Positions 4,322 to 5,128 of a stretch of 5,128 nucleotides of DNA are shown here, in pieces; positions within the stretch are counted from its first letter, which is position 1, and each line of letters starts with the position of its first letter. Location of the stretch: assembly GCA_023229165.1 (NCBI GenBank), contig JALNZQ010000199.1:1-5128 (forward strand), in the 5' to 3' direction. A program made the translations under genes and the position numbers. The DNA comes from Methanothrix sp. (GTDB lineage: Archaea; Halobacteriota; Methanosarcinia; Methanotrichales; Methanotrichaceae). The notes under the pieces are model-generated. The model did not search any database. It was not told where the DNA came from and saw only the letters and a list, made by a program, of their open reading frames with translations.

Positions 4322-5128
4322 ATGAATAACAATAATGATGGACATATAGGTCCAAAAGCATCTCGACGAAAAGAGTCCGCAGCGGCAAATGATCGAGAAG
4401 ATGACCTTTTGCAGATGATCTCGGGAGTTCCAGATGTGCTGTGGCGGCTTAGCATAGACTCCCTAGGGAAATACACCGAGTTTTATGTATCTTCTGTTGC
4501 AGAAACTATGTTGGGTTTGCCGAAGGGCAGCATTCGAAATAGCCTTCAGAGATATTTTAGTTATGTTTATCCCCTTGACCTGCCGGCTTTGGAGCAGTTC
4601 TTCTCCTGCGCGTCTCAAGTGCCAGGGAAGGTGAGCTCAGTGGAATACCGCCTGCAAAAGGCAGATGGCCACGTCTTTTGGGTTTCTACTCGAAGTCGGG
4701 CATTTCATCAGGCCTATGGCGGGATCTTGATCTTCGGAATTACCAGTGACATTACAGCGCAAAAAAATAGGGAGATTGAAACTCAGGAGAGCGAAGTGCG
4801 CTGGCAATTCGCCCTGGAAGGAACAGGCAGCGGCATATGGGACTGGGATTTGCAGACAAACAAGGTCTTCTACTCTCCGATGTGGGTCACCATGCTTGGA
4901 TATAAGCAGCACGAGATCGGAGACTCTCTGGATGAATGGTGCTTGCGCCTGCACCCGGATGACCGGGAGATATGTCAGCATGAATTAAAGGAGCACCTTC
5001 TTGGTGAGACGCTCATCTATCACAACCAGCACCGCGTACTCTGCAAAGGTGGGACCTACAAATGGGTTCTCGATCGCGGCAAAGTGATGGCGCGAACAGA
5101 GGATGGCAGACCGCTTCGCTTCATCAGC
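4322..5128 (+). CDS. Multi-PAS-domain signalling protein, probably sensor histidine kinase (N-terminal 269 residues, 3' end outside window)
   Basis: The frame is open from the ATG at 4322 to the window edge. After a polar N-terminus with an Asn run (MNNNND) there is no signal peptide and no membrane helix, so the visible part is cytoplasmic. PAS domain 1 spans about 29-150 and ends in the usual YRLQKADGHVFWV...ITSDITAQKNRE pattern. A short charged helix (about 146-160) links it to PAS domain 2 (about 157-269), with GIWDWDLQTNKV (171-182), LHPDDRE (210-216) and GGTYKWVLDRGKV (243-255), typical of the PAS_3 fold. No heme- or flavin-specific residue can be assigned, so the ligand is unknown. The output domain is missing; a HisKA/HATPase kinase is the commonest partner of such tandem PAS arrays in methanogens, but a GAF/PAS-only regulator or another output is possible. 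Start choice rests on AAAGGGA at 4307-4313 with 8-nt spacing. It is divergent from the transporter operon. Confidence 0.85.
   Translation, partial: MNNNNDGHIGPKASRRKESAAANDREDDLLQMISGVPDVLWRLSIDSLGKYTEFYVSSVAETMLGLPKGSIRNSLQRYFSYVYPLDLPALEQFFSCASQVPGKVSSVEYRLQKADGHVFWVSTRSRAFHQAYGGILIFGITSDITAQKNREIETQESEVRWQFALEGTGSGIWDWDLQTNKVFYSPMWVTMLGYKQHEIGDSLDEWCLRLHPDDREICQHELKEHLLGETLIYHNQHRVLCKGGTYKWVLDRGKVMARTEDGRPLRFIS

Noticed and set aside
4637..4981. 114-codon minus-strand open frame
   Set aside because: Antisense to the clear tandem PAS domains of the plus-strand gene.
4746..4988. 80-codon plus-strand open frame starting MTLQRKKIGR
   Set aside because: It is a different frame inside the PAS gene, whose own frame stays open through the whole interval with PAS motifs.

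Overview
The window looks like a piece of a methanogenic archaeal chromosome, most plausibly Methanosarcinales and possibly close to Methanothrix. The grounds are indirect. There are strong Shine-Dalgarno sites and A/T-rich TATA-like boxes instead of bacterial -35/-10 pairs. An oligo-T tract follows a gene relic. A multi-PAS signalling protein sits beside a metal- or peptide-type ABC importer. No phylogenetic marker gene is present, so the taxonomy is inference.

The left 3.7 kb is one minus-strand operon, transcribed from about 3.8 kb towards position 1. Its order is an extracytoplasmic solute-binding protein of the SBP_bac_5 family, a class I SAM-dependent methyltransferase, a DppB/NikB-type permease and a DppC/NikC-type permease cut by the window edge. 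Junctions are tight: an ATGA overlap, a 14-nt gap that begins with the next Shine-Dalgarno, and a TAATG overlap. All four genes are therefore probably co-transcribed and translationally coupled. The ATPase genes are not seen and would be expected beyond position 1. The methyltransferase inside a transporter operon, plus a TPWG motif in the binding protein resembling the NikA/CntA group, raises the possibility of nickel or metal-chelate uptake instead of simple peptide import.

The 3775-4321 stretch has no intact gene. It holds the probable operon promoter, an inverted repeat, a well-preserved ribosome binding site followed by ATG-TAA, and a decayed copy of a small heavy-metal-associated (HMA, CopZ/Atx1-like) chaperone gene. 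In this relic both metal-binding cysteines are gone, one replaced by a stop codon, and a frameshift splits the coding sequence. A T-rich terminator-like tract follows. An exact 11-nt repeat lies at both ends of this region, upstream of both flanking transcription units.

On the right, a plus-strand gene starts at 4322 and runs off the window. It encodes at least two consecutive PAS domains and is probably the sensory half of a histidine kinase or similar signalling protein. It is divergent from the transporter operon. A regulatory link between the two is possible but unproven.
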